This document shows positions 42,316 through 51,945 of a DNA stretch of 64,000 nt, in pieces (the stretch's first letter is position 1; every line of letters begins with the position of its first letter). The position numbers and the translations under genes were made by a program. A model generated the notes under the pieces. The model made no database searches. It was not told where the DNA came from and saw only the letters and a list, made by a program, of their open reading frames with translations. The stretch lies in NCBI RefSeq assembly GCF_020866905.1, contig NZ_JAIVCC010000002.1:558001-622000 (forward strand), given 5' to 3'. This DNA comes from Salinimicrobium sediminilitoris. Its GTDB lineage: Bacteria > Bacteroidota > Bacteroidia > Flavobacteriales > Flavobacteriaceae.

Positions 42316-43689
42316 CTACTTTTCTAATATTGATATCAAATTTTCAAGCGAAACAGCCTGTTGTTCTCCGCTCTTCATATTCTTTAGGGTAAATTTTTTA
42401 TTTTCTATTTCTTCAGCCCCGGCCAGTATTACAAAAGGAATATCCCTTTTGTTGGCGTGATTCATTTGCTTTTTCATTTTGGCCTCTTCAGGATAAAGTT
42501 CAGCAGCAACTCCGGCAGAACGTAATTCCTTTACCGCTTTAAGACAGTACAGGCTTTCTTTATTTCCGAAGTTTATGAATAACGCCTTAATATTTCGTGC
42601 CACAGTCTTCGGGAAGAGGTTGAGCTCTTCAAGTACCAGGTAGATACGATCAAGACCAAAAGAAATACCCACTCCGCTCACGCCGCTCATTCCAAAGATG
42701 CCTGTTAGATCATCGTAGCGACCGCCGCCGCCAATAGAACCCATTGCCACGCCTTCGGGCGCTGAGACTTCAAAAATGGCTCCTGTATAGTAGTTAAGTC
42801 CGCGGGCAAGCGTCACGTCAAGATCAAGATTTGCAGTAGAAAGTCCTAATTCCTGTATGGCACTGTTGATGAATTCCAGCTCCTCGATCCCTTTTGTTCC
42901 AATTTCAGAGGTTGCTAAAATGTCTTTCAAGACCTCTATTTTTTCAGAAAAAGTTCCTTTAAGTCCGAAAACCTTTCTAATTTTTTGGATTGCTTCCGAA
43001 GAGATCCCTTTCTCCCCCATTTCCTTTTCAACGCCTTCTTCGCCTATTTTATCAAGCTTATCAAGGGCTACAGTGAAATCTATGAGCTTATCGGACTCTC
43101 CAATGACCTCAGCAAACCCTGAAAGCACCTTACGGTTGTTCATTTTAATTGTCACCCCTTCCAAGCCTAATGATGTAAAGACAGCATCATACAACTGCAC
43201 GAACTCCACTTCCTGCCAAAGGCTATCGCTGCCAACAACATCGGCATCGCACTGAAAGAACTCTCTAAAACGCCCTTTTTGAGGCCTGTCTGCACGCCAT
43301 ACCGGCTGGATCTGGTAACGTTTAAAAGGAAATTCTAACTCATTTCTGTGCTGGACAACATAGCGTGCAAAAGGCACGGTAAGATCATATCTTAAGGCCT
43401 TTTCGCTAATTGAAGAGGTGATCTTTAGGCTATCTTTACCTTTATAAGCCTGCTCATCAACCTTTCTTAAAAAATCTCCTGAATTAAGGATCTTAAATAT
43501 AAGCCTGTCACCTTCTTCCCCGTACTTCCCCATTAGGGTTTCACTGTTCTCAAAACTTGGAGTCTCAATGGGTTGAAATCCGAATTTTTCGAACTGTTCT
43601 TTTATGGATTGAATAATAAAATTACGTTTTGCTACTTCGGAAGGAGAAAAGTCCCGGGTACCTTTGGGAATTGAAGGTTTTTGCGCCAT
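42316..43689 (-). CDS. hisS: histidyl-tRNA synthetase
   Basis: Class II aminoacyl-tRNA synthetase, 457 aa. Motif 1 is near 20-60, motif 2 at about 115-140 ([26 protein letters not shown]), the histidine-specific loops are [15 protein letters not shown] and [11 protein letters not shown], and motif 3 is [11 protein letters not shown]. The C-terminal anticodon-binding domain follows from about 360. Monocistronic, divergent from the ABC permease gene. Confidence 0.97.
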   Translation of the reverse strand: MAQKPSIPKGTRDFSPSEVAKRNFIIQSIKEQFEKFGFQPIETPSFENSETLMGKYGEEGDRLIFKILNSGDFLRKVDEQAYKGKDSLKITSSISEKALRYDLTVPFARYVVQHRNELEFPFKRYQIQPVWRADRPQKGRFREFFQCDADVVGSDSLWQEVEFVQLYDAVFTSLGLEGVTIKMNNRKVLSGFAEVIGESDKLIDFTVALDKLDKIGEEGVEKEMGEKGISSEAIQKIRKVFGLKGTFSEKIEVLKDILATSEIGTKGIEELEFINSAIQELGLSTANLDLDVTLARGLNYYTGAIFEVSAPEGVAMGSIGGGGRYDDLTGIFGMSGVSGVGISFGLDRIYLVLEELNLFPKTVARNIKALFINFGNKESLYCLKAVKELRSAGVAAELYPEEAKMKKQMNHANKRDIPFVILAGAEEIENKKFTLKNMKSGEQQAVSLENLISILEK

Positions 43690-43814
43690 TTTTAGTCTTG
43701 TTCTTTAAGGCACAAATATCTGAAAAATAAAAAGAACCCGGGGAGAGGATTTATACAGAGTTTGTGTAACAACAGCCAATGAAATGCGTCTAACCTTCAA
43801 ACTGAAACTTTCGC

Positions 43815-45053
43815 ATGTTTCCACTTTTTAAAGAAAATGTTCGTATCGCCTTCTTTTCCATTAAGAGTCAGGTACTAAGAACTGTACTTACGGTAATGAT
43901 CATAGCTATAGGAATAACTGCACTTGTAGGGATCTTAAGCGCTGTTGCCGCACTTGAGAATACCATAACAAGTGATTTTGCTTCTATGGGCACCAATACC
44001 TTTAATTTACAGCGTTATGATTCCCAGATAAGGGTGAATGGTGGAGAAAGAGAGAAGGTGAATCCGGTAATAAGTTATAGAGAAGTCAAGCAGTTCAAGG
44101 ATAATTACGAGTATCCTCAAACAAAGGTTGCTATTTCCTTTACCGGAACCTCAAGAGCCGAACTAAAATACGAAAGCGAAAAAACAGATCCTGAAGCCAG
44201 TGTCCTGGGAGTGAATGAAAATTACGTAAGTAACTCGGGACTTAGTATTGAAGAGGGACGTGACTTCAGCATTTTTGATATTGAGAACAATAATAATGTA
44301 GCAATTATTGGTGGTGATGTTAAAAGTGGAATTCTGGAAGGACTTGAACCTCTGGACAGAACTATTTCCATTCGGGGAGTGAAATTCAGGGTCATTGGAG
44401 TCCTGGAATCAAAGGGGTCAACTTTTGGGAACAATCAGGATCTCAGGGTTCTGATTCCAATCCAGGTTGCCCGTTCGATGTTCACCAATCCCAATATCAA
44501 TTACGATCTGAGTGTACGTGTAGAGAACCAGGAAATGCTTGAAGGCGCCCAGGACGAAGCTATCATTACCTTTAGGAACGTTCGCGGACTAAATCCTGTG
44601 GAAGAAAACAATTTTGGAATTGCAAAAAGCGATGACCTGCTTAATCGAATTTTTTCTATTACTCAATACCTTAATATTGCCGCATGGGTAATATCGATAA
44701 TTACCATTTTTGGATCCTCTATCGCCCTAATGAACATAATGCTGGTTTCGGTAAGTGAAAGGACCCGGGAGATAGGAGTGCGAAAAGCTATGGGTGCGAA
44801 GAAAAATACCATTGCCATGCAATTTTTTATGGAAACATTTATCATTGGCCAAATGGGTGGTGTGATAGGAATTATCCTTGGGATCTTAATAGGCCTGGCA
44901 GTCTCTACTTCTGTAGGATTTGACTTTACTACTCCGTGGATGGCAATTATATGGGCTACTGCAATTACTCTTATTGTAGCAGTTTTGGCCGGGAGTTATC
45001 CTGCAGCAAAGGCGGCGAAGCAGGATCCTATCGAATCGTTACGATACGAATAG
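43815..45053 (+). CDS. MacB-like ABC transporter permease
   Basis: A 412-aa inner-membrane permease with the MacB/LolCE-type layout: one N-terminal TM helix (about 18-45, LTVMIIAIGITALVGILSAVAAL), a large periplasmic MacB_PCD domain (about 50-275) and three C-terminal TM helices (about 285-310, 335-365, 375-400). The conserved SERTREIGVRKAMGAKK loop contacts the ATPase. No ATPase gene is adjacent, so the partner is encoded elsewhere. Likely exports a lipid, peptide or lipoprotein. Word repeats follow the stop at about 45054-45090. Confidence 0.9.
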   Translation: MFPLFKENVRIAFFSIKSQVLRTVLTVMIIAIGITALVGILSAVAALENTITSDFASMGTNTFNLQRYDSQIRVNGGEREKVNPVISYREVKQFKDNYEYPQTKVAISFTGTSRAELKYESEKTDPEASVLGVNENYVSNSGLSIEEGRDFSIFDIENNNNVAIIGGDVKSGILEGLEPLDRTISIRGVKFRVIGVLESKGSTFGNNQDLRVLIPIQVARSMFTNPNINYDLSVRVENQEMLEGAQDEAIITFRNVRGLNPVEENNFGIAKSDDLLNRIFSITQYLNIAAWVISIITIFGSSIALMNIMLVSVSERTREIGVRKAMGAKKNTIAMQFFMETFIIGQMGGVIGIILGILIGLAVSTSVGFDFTTPWMAIIWATAITLIVAVLAGSYPAAKAAKQDPIESLRYE

Positions 45054-45172
45054 AACGAACGAACTAGCAGTGCGCAGCAGTAAGTAGGCAGTTGCACCTC
45101 TTTTCAAGGTTGACTATTGTAGGTTTTAATTTGCCTACAAAAGACAACACTTAAACTTGAATTAAGGTAGAC

Positions 45173-45646
45173 TTAGAGGTTCAAATGCTTTTCAAAAAAG
45201 CCATACAACTCCCCTTTAGTGATCACAGCCCCCTGCTGGATTAGCGCAAATATATCTTTATTGCGGTCGTCACTTATGTTTTTTGAGGAAGTATACAGGT
45301 TTACCCTGTCATCCATTAGGTTTTGCTGTAACCAGGCATAGCCATGACGGGTGGTAACGTCTATTGCGTCATTTTTCACTTCTACAGCGATAAGATTAAT
45401 TGTCAATTCGGTTATTTTGAAGAGGTAGATCTGGTTCGGGGAAAAATGCTCTAAAAATTCTGCCTTGTTGAGAACCCCCTCCCATACAAGATCACTAAAA
45501 ACATCAAGTTCCTGTTCTGCAACTTCAGGTTTATTGATCTTTATATCCTGCCATTCATCTGCAGTAATTGACTGGGATGCCAGGAAATTAATGAACTCCT
45601 GCTGAAGTTCTTCAAACTGTTCTTTTGTTAATCTAGCGTACTTCAA
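45173..45646 (-). CDS. DUF6495-like protein of unknown function
   Basis: A 157-aa cytosolic alpha-helical protein beginning KYARLTKEQFEELQQEFINFLASQSI, which I associate with the flavobacterial family DUF6495 found near rplI. Later segments are VWEGVLNKAEFLEHFSPNQIYLFK and VTTRHGYAWLQQNL. The start is TTG at 45646, as no ATG is available upstream. The 264-bp space to rplI contains a TTGCGG word repeat (45690-45715) and the rplI terminator. Function unknown. Confidence 0.75.
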   Translation of the reverse strand: MKYARLTKEQFEELQQEFINFLASQSITADEWQDIKINKPEVAEQELDVFSDLVWEGVLNKAEFLEHFSPNQIYLFKITELTINLIAVEVKNDAIDVTTRHGYAWLQQNLMDDRVNLYTSSKNISDDRNKDIFALIQQGAVITKGELYGFFEKHLNL

Positions 45647-45860
45647 TTTTCTAAGGTTTAATTTTTAAGGAATAATGTTTAGTTGGGCTTCAGGTTGCGG
45701 GTTGCGGATTGCGAGTAAAAAATTGTTTTAATTAAATCTTCGGCTCCCTTTAGGGCTGGGGCAAAACGAAAATTTAGGAGTCAAAATATCCACTATTAAT
45801 TCATTACTAAAGACTGCCTACTCTTACTCAATAAAAAATATTCGATTTAAAATAAAAAAT

Positions 45861-45892
45861 AAAAAAGCCCACTCCGTTAGAAGCAGGCTTTT
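45861..45892 (-). terminator. terminator of the rpsF-rpsR-rplI operon
   Basis: AAAAGCC (45863-45869) pairs with GGCTTTT (45886-45892) with an imperfect 16-nt loop, then a minus-strand T run, 19 bp after the rplI stop. Confidence 0.65.
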
Positions 45893-45910
45893 ATAAAATT
45901 TGTTCAGCGA

Positions 45911-46360
45911 TTAAGCTTCTGCTACAACTTCAAATGCATAGTTTGTAACAACTTCACGGTGAAAACGCAAAGTAGCGTCATACTGACCTAAACGTTTGAT
46001 GTTACCACCTGCAATAGAGATATATTTTTTGTCTATTTCTACTCCTTCTTTAGAAAGAGCCTGTGCAAGATCGGCATCGGTTACAGATCCATAGATCTTA
46101 TCACCGGCACCTGCTTTAGCAGTAAGTTTAATATCAATATCCTGAAGTTTCGCAGCCTGTGCTTTTGCTTCATCGACTTGCTTTTTCTCTTTATAAGAAC
46201 GTTGCTTCAAAGTTTCATCCAAAACTTTTTTCGCAGAAGGAGTTGCCAATACAGCAGCACCTTGAGGAATAAGAAAATTTCTACCGTATCCCGGTTTTAC
46301 CGAAACAACATCATCCTTAAATCCTAACTTCTCAACGTCTTTCTTTAGTATCAATTCCAT
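45911..46360 (-). CDS. rplI: 50S ribosomal protein L9
   Basis: A 149-aa L9: N-terminal domain MELILKKDVEKLGFKDDVVSVKPGYGRNFLIPQGAAVLAT with the family's Gly/Asn-rich signature, a connecting helix (about 45-75) and the C-terminal domain. Third gene of the rpsF-rpsR-rplI operon; 12 bp follow the rpsR stop. Confidence 0.97.
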   Translation of the reverse strand: MELILKKDVEKLGFKDDVVSVKPGYGRNFLIPQGAAVLATPSAKKVLDETLKQRSYKEKKQVDEAKAQAAKLQDIDIKLTAKAGAGDKIYGSVTDADLAQALSKEGVEIDKKYISIAGGNIKRLGQYDATLRFHREVVTNYAFEVVAEA

Positions 46361-46372
46361 AATAGCCTCTTT

Positions 46373-46669
46373 TTATTTTAGTAAATCGCCAACATAAGGC
46401 ATTAATGCTAAATGACGTGCACGTTTAACGGCAACAGCCACTTTTCTCTGATATTTCAAAGAAGTTCCGGTTAAACGACGAGGTAATAATTTCCCCTGTT
46501 CGTTTACGAAGCTCATTAAGAAATCTGGATCCTTGTAGTCAATGTACTTGATCCCGGATCTTTTAAAACGACAGTATTTCTTTGTCTTGCTGGTCTCAAT
46601 ATTTAGAGGAGTAAGATACCTGATCTCTCCATCTTTCTTTCCTTTAGCTTGTTGTTCAATTGATGACAT
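46373..46669 (-). CDS. rpsR: 30S ribosomal protein S18
   Basis: A 98-aa S18: core [60 protein letters not shown]. The N-terminal 30 residues are a phylum-typical extension. It lies between rpsF (3 bp gap) and rplI and binds S6 on the 30S platform. Confidence 0.97.
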   Translation of the reverse strand: MSSIEQQAKGKKDGEIRYLTPLNIETSKTKKYCRFKRSGIKYIDYKDPDFLMSFVNEQGKLLPRRLTGTSLKYQRKVAVAVKRARHLALMPYVGDLLK

Positions 46670-46672
46670 ACC

Positions 46673-47011
46673 TTACGCTTTTTCTTTGTTTCTGTTTCTT
46701 CTCTTCTCAGCCCAGGCAACAGCATGCTTATCCAACTTTACAGTTAGGTAACGCATCATGCGCTCATCTCTTCTGAATTCTACCTCAAGTGGGTTAATTG
46801 CCTCACCAGGAGCGGTGAATTCAAAAAGGTGGTAAAAACCACTTTTTTTGTGCTGAATTGGATATGCTAATTTTTTTAGCCCCCAGTTCTCTTTTGATAT
46901 CATCTCGGCACCGTTAGAAACAAGAAAATCTTCGTATTTCTTAACTGTTTCCTTTATCTGGTCGTCAGATAAAACGGGATTCAAGATGAAAACAGTTTCA
47001 TAATGATTCAT
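46673..47011 (-). CDS. rpsF: 30S ribosomal protein S6
   Basis: A 112-aa S6: MNHYETVFILNPVLSDDQIKETVKKYEDFL, GLKKLAYPIQHKKSGFYHLFEF and RRDERMMRYLTVKLDKHAV. First gene of the operon, preceded by an excellent promoter with a short leader. In other bacteria the S6-S18 pair binds its own leader; no such element was identified here. Confidence 0.97.
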   Translation of the reverse strand: MNHYETVFILNPVLSDDQIKETVKKYEDFLVSNGAEMISKENWGLKKLAYPIQHKKSGFYHLFEFTAPGEAINPLEVEFRRDERMMRYLTVKLDKHAVAWAEKRRNRNKEKA

Positions 47012-47040
47012 AAAAAATTTACTTTAAATTAAATTGGCTG

Positions 47041-47070
47041 CAAAAGTAACACTATTCTTTAATATTACAA
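47041..47070 (-). promoter_or_regulatory. promoter for rpsF-rpsR-rplI
   Basis: On the minus strand TTTTG (TTG at 47068-47070), a 19-bp spacer and TACTTTTG (47041-47048), a perfect consensus, 30 bp before the rpsF ATG. Confidence 0.8.
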
Positions 47071-47175
47071 AATAGAAACCTTATAGTCAAACTGTCTTTA
47101 TTAATCGATGAAATCCATTTTTTCTTTTTTTTATGATTTTTTTTATCTATTATTGCTAATACTAACCGATTATAA

Positions 47176-47886
47176 GTGGAAGAAGTTATACTCAAATGTG
47201 CGGTCGTTGATGATTCCAGCTTGCAAAGACTATCTATTGTCAGGCTCATAAAAGATCATTCCAATCTCAAACTCGTGGCCGAATATAACAATGCCATCGA
47301 AACCAAGAATGGCCTACTCGATACCGAAGTAGATCTTATCTTTCTTGACATAGAAATGCCTATTCTTTCAGGGTTTGACCTGTTAGATGATCTTCCCAAT
47401 AAACCACAGATCATCTTTGTAACCGGTAAGACAAAGTACGCTTTCAAGGCCTTTGACTATGATGCTGTAGACTATTTGCATAAGCCTATCTCAAAAGACC
47501 GGTTCCTCAATGCAGTTTCTAAAGCTATCAACCTTTATCGCCTTAAACACGATGGTGCTCCACCAGAAGATGACAATTATATCTTTGTAAAAAGCAACCT
47601 GAAGAACCGTAAGGTTTTTCTTAACAAGCTTAAGTATATTGAAGCTCTTGGGGATTATGTTAAATTTGTTACCGAGAAAGATAATTTTGTAGTTTTAGCT
47701 ACCATGAAGTCTTTTGAGAACCAATTACCATCAAACAAATTTTTAAGGATCCATAAATCCTACATTGTTAATCTCGACAAGATAGAACGCTATAACAGCA
47801 GAAATATAGAGATCGACAAGCAACAAATTCCGCTAAGCCGACACAAAAAATCCAATCTTATTGAAGCACTTGCTGCCAATCAATAA
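47176..47886 (+). CDS. LytTR-type response regulator
   Basis: A 236-aa two-component regulator. The receiver domain (1-122) has the acidic pocket D12-D13, phosphoacceptor D58 (IFLDIEMP), T83 and K103 (LHKPIS). The LytTR DNA-binding domain (about 138-235) starts IFVKSNLKNRKVFLNKLKYIEALGDYVKFV and contains FLRIHKSYIVNLDKIERY. The start is GTG at 47176. No histidine kinase is adjacent, so its partner is elsewhere. Its stop overlaps the 3' end of convergent priA by 7 bp. Confidence 0.93.
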   Translation: MEEVILKCAVVDDSSLQRLSIVRLIKDHSNLKLVAEYNNAIETKNGLLDTEVDLIFLDIEMPILSGFDLLDDLPNKPQIIFVTGKTKYAFKAFDYDAVDYLHKPISKDRFLNAVSKAINLYRLKHDGAPPEDDNYIFVKSNLKNRKVFLNKLKYIEALGDYVKFVTEKDNFVVLATMKSFENQLPSNKFLRIHKSYIVNLDKIERYNSRNIEIDKQQIPLSRHKKSNLIEALAANQ

Positions 47887-50333
47887 GGATCAACATTTAT
47901 TACTGTCTTTACTCCCCTGTAAGCTCCAATTGCTTTAAAGCTTTGAAGGATTCTGCCAATAAGATCTTTTGTTTTAGATAAAGATTGTCCCTGCGGAATT
48001 TTTATAAGAATATTCTTATAGTATTCATTCCTTATTCTCGCAACCGGCGGAAATTCCGGTCCCAAAATATTTTCCCTGAAAGTATTTTTTAAAGAAATGG
48101 CAAGCCAATCGGCTCCCTCGTTTACTCTGCTGTAATCCCTGCCCTTAAGGGTGATCCTTATAAGTCTGTAAAATGGTGGATACTTATAGTTACGTCTTTC
48201 TTCAAGCTGTTCCCTGTACATTTCATGATAACTGTTGGTAGAAACCTGCTGCACAATTTGATGATGAGGATTATAGGTCTGGATAAGCACCAGCCCTCTT
48301 TTCTCTGTTCGTCCTGCACGGCCTGCTACCTGCAGCATTAATTGAAAACTTCGCTCATGCGCCCTAAAGTCGGGGAAGTTAAGCAGGTTATCGGCGTTCA
48401 TTATTCCCACCAGCCGAACATTTCTGAAATCAAGACCTTTAGTGACCATTTGCGTTCCCACCAGGATATCTATTTCCTCATTTTCGAATGCCGAAATTAT
48501 TTTCTCATATCCATGTTTACCACGCGTGGTATCAAGGTCCATTCTCCCAATATGATGTTCCGGAAAGAGGGCTTTAAGTTCTGTTTCCACCTTTTCGGTT
48601 CCAAAGCCTTTTGTGGAAAGCTCCACACTATCGCAGGCCATACATTTTTGTTGCATTGCCATATGATAACCACAGTAATGACAGCGCAATTGGTTGTTAT
48701 GGCTGTGAAAAGTAAGACTAACATCACAATTGGGACATTGTGGCGAATGCCCGCAGGTATTGCATTCCAGGATGGGACTAAAGCCACGCCGGTTTTGAAA
48801 TAAAATAACCTGCTCATTATTACTCAGGGTTTCTTTGATCTCCTCCAAAAGTCTATCTGAGAAATGCCCCGTCATACGTTTCTTACGGTGCTTTTCCTTT
48901 ATATCCACAATTTCAATTTCGGGTAAGAGCACATCTCCATACCGGCGATCGAGATTAACCAGCCCGTATTTAGAATGATCGGCATTAAAATAAGATTCCA
49001 GGGAAGGGGTCGCAGAACCTAACAGGACTTTGGCTTCTTGCATCTTCCCTAATACTACGGCAACATCCCGGGCATGATACCTGGGCGCAGGATCATATTG
49101 TTTAAAAGTGGATTCGTGTTCCTCATCTACTATAATTAATCCCAAATCATGAAAAGGAAGAAAAATACTCGAACGCACGCCAATCACAATCCGCGCATTT
49201 TCTTTGTTCCGAAGTACATTTTGATAGACCTCTACCCTTTCATTCACAGAATATTTACTGTGGTAAATGAGCACCTGTTCCCCAAAATAATTCTGAAGTC
49301 TCGCAATAAGCTGAGCGGTAAGGGCAATTTCCGGAAGGAGGTACAACACCTGTTTCCCCTGGGAAATGGCTTTTTCGATAAGCTCTACGTAAATCTCGGT
49401 TTTACCCGAAGAGGTAATTCCGTGAAGCAAACAAACATCCTGAGTCTCGAAGGAGGTTTCGATCTCCTGTAAAGCCTGCTGTTGGTGCTCATTGAGATGC
49501 ACTCTCCCGGAAATTTCTTCCAGGTCGGGATTAAATCTTGAGGTTTCGATTTTCAATTCCTCAAGTATATTTTTATCAATAAGAGATTTGATCACTCCGG
49601 GCGAAGCCCCCCTCTTTTTTGTTAATTCTGAAATCTTCACTGAAGCCTTCCCCTTTCCAGCCATTCCAAAAAGGGTAAAAATCACCTCTCTTTGTTTAGG
49701 TGCACGGTTAAGTTGATCAAGCAATTCGTGCATAGGTCCTTCCTCGGAAAATCTTTCATGAAGTCTTACATAACGTTCAATCTTCGGCTTGTACTGCTCA
49801 AATATCTCCTGGTTAACAACTACAATATTCTTCTCTACGAGAGAATTGATCACCGGAAGCACTGTTTTTTTGTCCAGCAGCTGAATTATTTCATTGATCT
49901 TTAAAGAGGATTGCGCCTGCAGGGCTTCATAAAGCAGGAATTCATCATCGGTCAATTCCTCATCATTTACCTGTACTCCGTTAAGCAACTGCACAATGGT
50001 TTCACTCTCCAAAAGAAAAGCACTGGGAATAGCTGCGCGAAGCACTTCCCCTTCAGCACACATATAATAGGACGCTATCCAGCTCCAGAACTTCAGCTGA
50101 GTTTCAGTAACTACAGGAGCTTTGTCCAGGATCTGCTCAATGGGCTTAGCTTCATAAACCGACGGAGGAATTTGGTGAACTTCAGATACAATTCCTGTGT
50201 AGATCTTTGATTTTCCGAAAGGAACTGCTACGCGCATTCCGGGCTTTAGGAATTGAGCCTCATCTAGAGAAACACTGTAGGTAAAATGCTTCTCCAGTGG
50301 AAGCGGTAAAATTACATTGATAAAAAATGACAT
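47880..50333 (-). CDS. priA: primosomal protein N' (replication restart helicase PriA)
   Basis: Restarts collapsed replication forks. It is 817 aa: N-terminal 3'-DNA-binding domain (1-110), winged helix, helicase core with Walker A HGITSSGKTEIY, the DEEH box (LIIVDEEHESTFKQ), two zinc clusters between the lobes (CNTCGHSPQCPNCDVSL and CHYCGYHMAMQQKCMACDS, eight Cys) and motif VI QVAGRAGR. The AAAATGNCATTTT palindrome covers its start codon (50324-50336). Confidence 0.96.
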   Translation of the reverse strand: MSFFINVILPLPLEKHFTYSVSLDEAQFLKPGMRVAVPFGKSKIYTGIVSEVHQIPPSVYEAKPIEQILDKAPVVTETQLKFWSWIASYYMCAEGEVLRAAIPSAFLLESETIVQLLNGVQVNDEELTDDEFLLYEALQAQSSLKINEIIQLLDKKTVLPVINSLVEKNIVVVNQEIFEQYKPKIERYVRLHERFSEEGPMHELLDQLNRAPKQREVIFTLFGMAGKGKASVKISELTKKRGASPGVIKSLIDKNILEELKIETSRFNPDLEEISGRVHLNEHQQQALQEIETSFETQDVCLLHGITSSGKTEIYVELIEKAISQGKQVLYLLPEIALTAQLIARLQNYFGEQVLIYHSKYSVNERVEVYQNVLRNKENARIVIGVRSSIFLPFHDLGLIIVDEEHESTFKQYDPAPRYHARDVAVVLGKMQEAKVLLGSATPSLESYFNADHSKYGLVNLDRRYGDVLLPEIEIVDIKEKHRKKRMTGHFSDRLLEEIKETLSNNEQVILFQNRRGFSPILECNTCGHSPQCPNCDVSLTFHSHNNQLRCHYCGYHMAMQQKCMACDSVELSTKGFGTEKVETELKALFPEHHIGRMDLDTTRGKHGYEKIISAFENEEIDILVGTQMVTKGLDFRNVRLVGIMNADNLLNFPDFRAHERSFQLMLQVAGRAGRTEKRGLVLIQTYNPHHQIVQQVSTNSYHEMYREQLEERRNYKYPPFYRLIRITLKGRDYSRVNEGADWLAISLKNTFRENILGPEFPPVARIRNEYYKNILIKIPQGQSLSKTKDLIGRILQSFKAIGAYRGVKTVINVDPY

Positions 50334-50380
50334 TTTGAAGCCCGGGTTTTAAGCAAAAATAGCAGGATTTAGGACAAAAA

Positions 50381-50409
50381 AATAAACCATTCCAGAAGAA
50401 TGGTTTATT
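50381..50409 (-). terminator. terminator for the chalcone-isomerase-like gene
   Basis: AATAAACCATTC pairs perfectly with GAATGGTTTATT around a 5-nt loop; the minus strand continues in a T run. Confidence 0.85.
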
Positions 50410-50428
50410 AAAGTTTGTAATACAAATA

Positions 50429-50992
50429 TTAGTTAGGAGCCAAGAGATCATCTCTTAGACCATCATCTGCAGGCCTGTTGGACAACCAGATGCCAAAAAG
50501 GGCTTTTTTGAAGTCCTTCCCAGTCACCACGCCACGTTCTTTCCCGTTCTTAAATGCCACAACTCCTTTATTTGGAAGGTAAACCAAATCAAAAATGTCA
50601 TTTTTTTGAATGTCTTCTCTAAAAAAGCCTAAAAGCTGGTTGATCTCATCCTGTATTGGTGCAGTATTTCCATTAGTGGAATTCTCAAAACCTTCGGTCA
50701 CTGCCTCTACCATTTTATCACTGGTGATCAATTTAGAAACAATATGAAGTTTTATGGCCATAGGTTTATCTGCATTAAGTATCTCCTGGGCGTTTTGATT
50801 CTTTTGATCCAGGTAAAGTCCGGCAGCATAGAGGTCAATCCATAATTTCTCTCTCACTCCTGCCCCATTGAGCTGCAGGTTGTGATTTTGAAACGTTTGA
50901 GTTGCAGGAAGAGTTACTCCTCCAACTTTTTTCTGCGCTACCGCTGTAGAGGAAACCACAACAGCCATTAATAATAAAAGCAGGTTCTTCAT
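50429..50992 (-). CDS. exported chalcone isomerase-like protein
   Basis: A 187-aa exported protein with a signal peptide (MKNLLLLLMAVVVSSTAVAQ). The mature part resembles the chalcone-isomerase-like fold family: VGGVTLPATQTFQNHNLQLNGAGVREKLWIDLYAAGLYLDQ and KDFKKALFGIWLSNRPADDGLRDDLL. Bacterial members probably bind fatty acids or act in the envelope; catalysis is not expected. The ATG at 50992 is preferred to the upstream one at 51025. The AAAATGNCATTTT palindrome is within the gene (50592-50604). It follows the YihY gene by 29 bp. Confidence 0.85.
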   Translation of the reverse strand: MKNLLLLLMAVVVSSTAVAQKKVGGVTLPATQTFQNHNLQLNGAGVREKLWIDLYAAGLYLDQKNQNAQEILNADKPMAIKLHIVSKLITSDKMVEAVTEGFENSTNGNTAPIQDEINQLLGFFREDIQKNDIFDLVYLPNKGVVAFKNGKERGVVTGKDFKKALFGIWLSNRPADDGLRDDLLAPN

Positions 50993-51021
50993 AATTTGAG
51001 TTTTTAAATTAAATAATATTT

Positions 51022-51942
51022 TCATTTTCTTTTAAGCTTCATGAAGGAAGCATTGAGTTCAAAACCGAGCAACAATATATTAGAATTAATCCATATATAG
51101 AACATTAAGATCAATAATGCCCCAATTGAACCATACAATTCGTTATAAGCAGAAAAGTTTTCAATATACAGCCCGAATAAATAAGTATTCAATAAAATAA
51201 AGATCGTACAAAAGAAAGCTCCTATTGAAAAGAACCGACTTAACCGGCTCTCTTTGGTCCCGAAATAATATAAGGTGGCTACGGCCAAATAGATCATTAT
51301 TGTAAAAATGATATACCTCCCCAAATTTGCCCACATCACCGCATCATTCACAACCTGAAGCATTTTAAGATCTTCGGTTAAATAAGTGAGATATACCCAT
51401 ACTACTACTGTTATCAGCAATAAGAGGGCCAGGATTAAAGAAACCCCCACAGCTATAATGTATTGCCTAATTATTGAGCGGTTTTTTTTGGTATGATATG
51501 AGAACTCAAAACCCGTAAACACCGCATTTACGCCATTTGCCATAAGAAAAATGGACAGCAAAAAAACTATAGAAAGAAGACCTCCCCTTTTGCGTGCTGC
51601 GATATCATAAAAAATGTCATTGAAGAATTCGCTGGTTTCCGGCGGAAGCAAAGAGTCAATAAAAGCCAAAAATTCCAGCTGGAAATCGTCAATAAAATTT
51701 ATAAAGGGAATGAGGTTAAGAATAAATAGCAAAAAAGGAAAGAGAGCCATGAAAAAGCTGAAAGAAATGGCGCTCGCTCTTGCCGAAAATGTTCCCTTAA
51801 CCAACCCGGCGTAAAAAATAATGTACAAATCATAAAGGGAAAGCCCTTCAAACCCGGGCAGGATAATATTTTTTGCCCGGCTTGTCCACCAATGGGTGAA
51901 ACCTTCCTTTTTTCTTGTAGTTGTTTTCTCGCCGTTGCTCAT
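51022..51942 (-). CDS. YihY/UPF0761 family membrane protein
   Basis: A 306-aa inner-membrane protein of the YihY (formerly BrkB) family with six predicted TM segments. The conserved ARASAISFSFFMALFPFLLFILNLIPF follows TM1. Later signatures are ANGVNAVFTGFEFSY and the GSIGALLILMFYIWINSNILLLGFELNASF end. Once called ribonuclease BN, but it has no nuclease motif; function unknown. It lies 3 bp after nadC on the same strand, likely co-transcribed. Confidence 0.92.
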   Translation of the reverse strand: MSNGEKTTTRKKEGFTHWWTSRAKNIILPGFEGLSLYDLYIIFYAGLVKGTFSARASAISFSFFMALFPFLLFILNLIPFINFIDDFQLEFLAFIDSLLPPETSEFFNDIFYDIAARKRGGLLSIVFLLSIFLMANGVNAVFTGFEFSYHTKKNRSIIRQYIIAVGVSLILALLLLITVVVWVYLTYLTEDLKMLQVVNDAVMWANLGRYIIFTIMIYLAVATLYYFGTKESRLSRFFSIGAFFCTIFILLNTYLFGLYIENFSAYNELYGSIGALLILMFYIWINSNILLLGFELNASFMKLKRK

Positions 51943-51945
51943 GTA

